Shown: positions 60,220-64,000 of the stretch, piece by piece
Layout of the letters: every line of letters starts with the position of its first letter
Numbering within the stretch: the first letter of the stretch is position 1
NCBI GenBank assembly: GCA_023053545.1
Contig: JAKZAN010000133.1
Location: 1-64,000 of the forward strand
Direction of reading: 5' to 3'
From: Lepidurus packardi
Taxonomy: Eukaryota; Arthropoda; Branchiopoda; Notostraca; Triopsidae
DNA: 64,000 nt
The notes under the pieces: model-generated
The model's database searches: none
What the model saw: only the letters and a program-made list of their open reading frames with translations
Told to the model about the DNA's origin: nothing
Translations under genes and position numbers: made by a program

Positions 60220-62302
60220 ATGTCTACGATTATACTCGAACACTTCTACAAAGAGTACCGCATCGGCAAAAAACTGGGCCAAGGCTCCTATGGCACTGTC
60301 TATCAAATCACCCACATCTCTTCGGGCCACCTATTCGCCCTCAAAATCATGCACATCACCAATAAAAAAGAGCTAAAAGATGCAGTCCAAGAAATCGTAG
60401 CCATGATCCGTTTCAGACACCCCCTCGTTATACAGGTACGCATTTTAGCATTATCGGCCCTTCTATGAAGTTCAGATCCATAAGTTTTATCACGGTATGC
60501 GCTCCTTCCCGAGCAATCTCAAGATCCAAGTCCCAGAAGTTGGTATCATCATGTAACTTGGTCAGGACTCGCTTCAGGATCTAATAACAAAGACTGCAAA
60601 AAAAGGCAAAAATCTGCCCCTTGACGAAATCCTGAAGTTTGCCCTAAGGTTCCTCAATTTCTTCGCTGAACTTGAAAGACGAGGTATTTACTATCGAGAC
60701 ATCAAGCCTGCTAACTTTATCGTCATCGACGAATAGCGCTTTCACTGTAAACTCACCGATTTCGGTCTCTGCAAAGAAGAAAAAGTCAGACATCAAAACC
60801 CGAAGAACCAACCTAGTGAGGGCTATGCGGGTTCCTTCTACTACTCGTCGCCCCAGCAGAGGGACAGATTCTTCTACCCCGAAGCCTATAAGAACATGCC
60901 TGTGAATCACGCGAAAAATGATGTGTACAGTCTGGGAGTGACTTTGTACCAGATGGCTACCAATGAGTTGCCCGAAAGCGAAAAACACATTTCGTTTAAA
61001 AGAGTCATGAACATCCACGATATTGAATCTCAGGGCTTCCAAGGAGAACTGTTCATCGAACTCATGAAGAGCATGCTCGAATAGAAATAAGATATCAGGC
61101 CAACCTTCGTGGAACTGAGCAAAAGGGTGGAGTCTGCGATACTCCGCAACCAGGAAATAGGCAGCGAGAACCAAGACACTTCTAATTTGATGCTGGGCCA
61201 TGTGAGTGCCGAAGACAAAGCCCTGGAGCTTTCTCTGAGCGAACCCTTTCAATACAACGAGCTGGAGCTGGTGAGGAGTGACTCGGTATCTTCTGTTTCT
61301 ACGGAGACTAGCAAAATAGTAAAAAGACTGAAGATCAACACTGTCAATAAAATAAGCACTGGGCTGCCAATCCAGTCTCTGTGTGTATGCGATGACCTCA
61401 TATTCCTCGGTTCATCGGCGGGAGAAATCAGAATTCTCTACCAATAAAACATATTCGAGGTAAAAAGTTCACACACGAGAGCTATCACTACGATTGAACA
61501 GATTTCGGAATCCGAAGTCATGAGCGGAGGATGCGACGGAAAGCTGCTTGTCTGGGACATCACACTCATTCGCAAACTGCTTCCTCTTATTGAGCCCAAA
61601 ACCACAGTCAAGAAAAATGTCTTGTTCAACACCAACAAGAAGGAGACCAAGTACGAAGTAGATCACTAGGATCTATACAAATAAAGAACAGATATCCCAC
61701 AGTATGAGCATGGTATCAGCTGGGTCTCCAGACACAAAAACTACTTGCTAGTAGGCTACCATAGTGGGGACATCTACCTCTCGTCAGACCAGGGAGACTC
61801 ATTTAACCTCAAACCACACTCAAGTTCAGTCTGTGCTTCAGCCTACTATACTGCTAGCAACATGGATGAGTATTTGATTACTGGAGGCTATGATGGCATG
61901 GTCAGACGGATCAACATCAAAAATAAATCCCTGGAAACTCACTTCATGTCTTTAGATTCTCCAATACTTGCAATGGCGATTCTTCACGAATCGAATACTG
62001 TAAGCGTTCTTACAGTTTCTGGAAAGGTAGTAGCCAGTGACTTTGACCTCAATATCAAGTATTGTGGCTATATCGAGTCATAAACCCTACTAGGAGGGTG
62101 TTTCTGTCAGTGTGGAGAGTCAACGACAGGACTCGTAAGTCTATCGGAGAACGGTGAGGTCATTCAGGACCAGAATGAAGTAGTGCAGTTGCTGGATACG
62201 AAGGGCACACATTTAGTACGGAGCACGCTAGACAATGGGTTGGTGCTGGGAAGCTTAGAAGGAGCAGTCTACATCGTGAAGAGAATACTGGACCCAGCCT
62301 GA
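60220..62302 (+). CDS. Protein kinase fused to WD40-like repeats, 680 aa
   Basis: ATG 60220-60222; one 40-nt intron at 60436-60475; TGA 62300-62302; 681 codons. Kinase half (residues 1 to about 285): KLGQGSYGTVYQI, FALKIM, YYRDIKPANFIV (HRD is YRD), TDFGLCKEE, then SPQ in place of APE and NDVYSLGVTLYQMATNELPE. The metal- and proton-handling Asp residues and the Lys are present. The C-terminal half has blade-like repeats ending in typical strands: SGGCDGKLLVWDI, LVGYHSGDIYLSS, LITGGYDGMVRRINI and VLGSLEGAVYIVKR. They are too few to be sure of a full propeller. The combination resembles ciliate or PIK3R4-like kinase-WD40 proteins. Partners unknown. Confidence 0.82.
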
Positions 62303-62433
62303 ATGACACCGTAGTCATAATTTTTTACTTATTAGCGTGTAAATATAGTGTTACTTTCTCTCTGTTTCTGATTTACTTGGCAGTTTATCTTATTACTTAC
62401 TGTTTCATTTTATACTTTATAAATCCTATCCCG

Positions 62434-64000
62434 ATGATCACTGAAGCCGACACTCTTAATAACCTCGAACTCCTCGGAAAGCCATAGACTCTAGAAGAGT
62501 CCGAAATCATACAGCCCGAAGCACTCCGCAATAAACTCAGCTCTGCCAACCACAAAATCCTAGAACTGTATTTACCCACACCATTATACTCAATCCTCCG
62601 CTTTTCATTAAGTCAATGTAAATCCTGTTGGTGACACTCCACTAGACATAAGATTGCCCTACGTCAACGCAAACAGAATGAATATCTCAGATCCCAGCTC
62701 AAAACCCTCAACGAGACTGTCGACGGAGTTATCGAGAAGGCGGCAGTCAAAGATACCCGCAGACGGTCTACTAGTAATATTGCCCGTGAGGATGTGACCA
62801 AAAGGGAACTCGAAAACAGTATGAAGCAAATCGTCAACTATAAGAAGGAGATAGCAGCACTGCGACTGAAGGCAGATGCTGGGGATTTCCCGACGCAGCT
62901 GCAGAAGCTTCAAGATGAAGTGAAAGCGAGAGATGAAACCATTTTATCCCTGAATGCAAGTATAAAAACTCTGGAAAAGCAGGGAAAGCGATACCAAGCA
63001 AGTGACTCTAACAAAATTGAGGAATAACTCAGCTCCAAGGTAACTAGTTTGACTGAAGAACTGAATTTCCTGAAGAAGAAGAACATTGAATTAAAAAAGA
63101 CTAACGACTAACTTATCAAGAGAAAAGAGACTCCCGCCACCCATAGAAGCACTACCAATCTGCCAAATAATATTTCGGCAAGCAAATCTATCCTGCTTAC
63201 CGGTAGTCCACTCAAGGATCGAGATCTCAGCCAGCAGAATGATGATCTTAGATATATGCTTGAGGGGCTTAAACTCGAAAATGATAAAGCTAAGGAGGCA
63301 ATAGCCAGTCTCGAACACGCCAAGTCTGTCCTAGAGAAGAAGATCAAGATAGAGCAAGACGCATATAAGCTAAGATAGAGGAAACTAGAAGACTCTATCA
63401 GTGAGCTGAGATCAAGGCTGGAGGAGAAGGAAAAGTATCTTAATATCACGACTGCGAAGTTCAATGAACTGAAAAGAAGATCATTAACAGCAGCCACATC
63501 GTCTGTGTTAGAGCCTGTGACGTTTGGAAGGAAGGAAGACTTCTTTAGTCTCCAGAAGACAAACAGGAGGAGAGAATCGAAGGGGCTCACCAATATGTCC
63601 AATAATATCACTCGCTTTGACGACTCCACCAGTTTTAGCATCGGCGAAAACTACTCTATCAAGAAACTCACCTTCCGGTGGATCGACTAGCACATTCTCA
63701 GCCTCAATACTTAATATGAGGTCGGCACCCTCCACAAGACCAGGAAAATACTGGAGACCTTCAAGATTATGGGTGCCAATACAGAAGACCAGAAGACATA
63801 GGGAGGTGAACTGCCTGAAACAGTGAGTATTGCTGCTAATGTCAATTACACGCAGGGAGAGTTATAGTTGCAAGCCCATGAGTATATCAATCAGGTGGAG
63901 GGTTACGCGAATCGGCATATAGAGTTCCTGCGAGTGGTCACTTCGCGGGGCCAGGAGTTGCGGGTGGGTTCGGACAGAAATCAAGCGAAGTGCAAGAGGT
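62434..64000 (+). CDS. Coiled-coil protein with possible jacalin-like domain, 3' end outside window
   Basis: ATG 62434-62436; intron 62568-62645 (78 nt); then open to the right edge, about 495 residues visible. Residues about 50-330 are coiled coil (LRSQLKTLNETVDGVIEKAA, EIAALRLKADAGDFPTQLQK, VTSLTEELNFLKKKNIELKK). From about 63.65 kb a globular region starts (KKLTFRWIDQHILSL) and ends in VEGYANRHIEFLRVVTSRGQ. That pattern, EyI.qVeGy....I.fLr.vTsrG, recalls jacalin-like lectin folds. The assignment is tentative because the domain is cut by the window end. Confidence 0.65.

Noticed and set aside
60436-60448. 13-nt intron in the kinase-WD40 gene
   Set aside because: The frame can also be restored by a 40-nt GT-AG intron at 60436-60475, a size normal for this window.

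Overview
The window reads as nuclear DNA of a ciliate. Three things support this. (1) Almost every gene is broken by TAA and TAG in every frame, but becomes one long open frame if TAA and TAG mean glutamine and only TGA stops. Conserved proteins prove the reading: the spliceosomal Dim1/TXNL4A protein, a papain-type protease, an extradiol dioxygenase, a MADS-box protein and a carbonic anhydrase-like protein all have TAA/TAG inside conserved segments. (2) Genes carry very short GT-AG introns, mostly 19-60 nt, and intergenic spacing is 40-600 bp. (3) The gene content is rich in ciliary and cytoskeletal proteins, protein kinases and giant cysteine-rich surface proteins. No telomere-like repeats were seen, so this is not a tiny gene-sized chromosome. 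The genes look intact, which argues against an unprocessed germline locus full of internal eliminated segments. I do not name a species.

Layout. 1-648: 5' part of a secreted Ser/Thr-rich protein (minus). 880-8717: one huge coiled-coil gene, about 2595 aa (minus). 8818-9615: LigB/DODA extradiol dioxygenase (minus). 9870-11471: coiled-coil protein. 11875-13300: NEK-like kinase. 13554-29704: a 16-kb gene for a cysteine-rich, multi-membrane-span surface protein of about 5340 aa, containing near-perfect 342-bp tandem repeats and a 122-bp frameshifting duplication. 29948-31147: secreted papain-type protease with a hydrophobic tail (minus). 31482-34.7/34.9 kb: coiled-coil protein with an adaptin-ear-like C terminus. 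34862-35812: SHIPPO/STPGP-repeat protein. 35961-36647: unknown. 36824-38101: leucine-rich-repeat protein. 38173-38439: selenoprotein W with an in-frame UGA and a well-formed SECIS at 38467-38535. 38619-39943: coiled-coil protein (minus). 40573-41331: MADS-box protein. 41944-43011: RelA/SpoT-fold-like protein. 43049-43984: carbonic anhydrase-like protein lacking all three zinc histidines (minus). 44529-46994: tubulin tyrosine ligase-like enzyme. 47041-48462: coiled-coil protein (minus). 48701-49558: unknown. 49832-52018: Aurora-like kinase. 52161-54479: two small/coiled-coil proteins. 54588-55016: Dim1/TXNL4A. 55522-57313: CAMK/AMPK-like kinase with an N-terminal beta-grasp domain. 57729-59920: myotubularin phosphatase. 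60220-62302: kinase with WD40-like C-terminal half. 62434-64000+: coiled-coil protein with a possible jacalin-like C terminus, open at the right edge.

The genes are independent transcription units, not operons. Themes are cilia/cytoskeleton (TTLL, SHIPPO, several coiled coils, NEK and Aurora kinases), cell surface and secretion (giant Cys-rich protein, protease, carbonic anhydrase-like protein) and signalling (kinases, myotubularin). The most notable point is that UGA has two meanings here: it is the only stop codon, and it is also selenocysteine in the selenoprotein W gene. Exon structures given with intron coordinates add up to whole codons, but none has been checked against transcripts.
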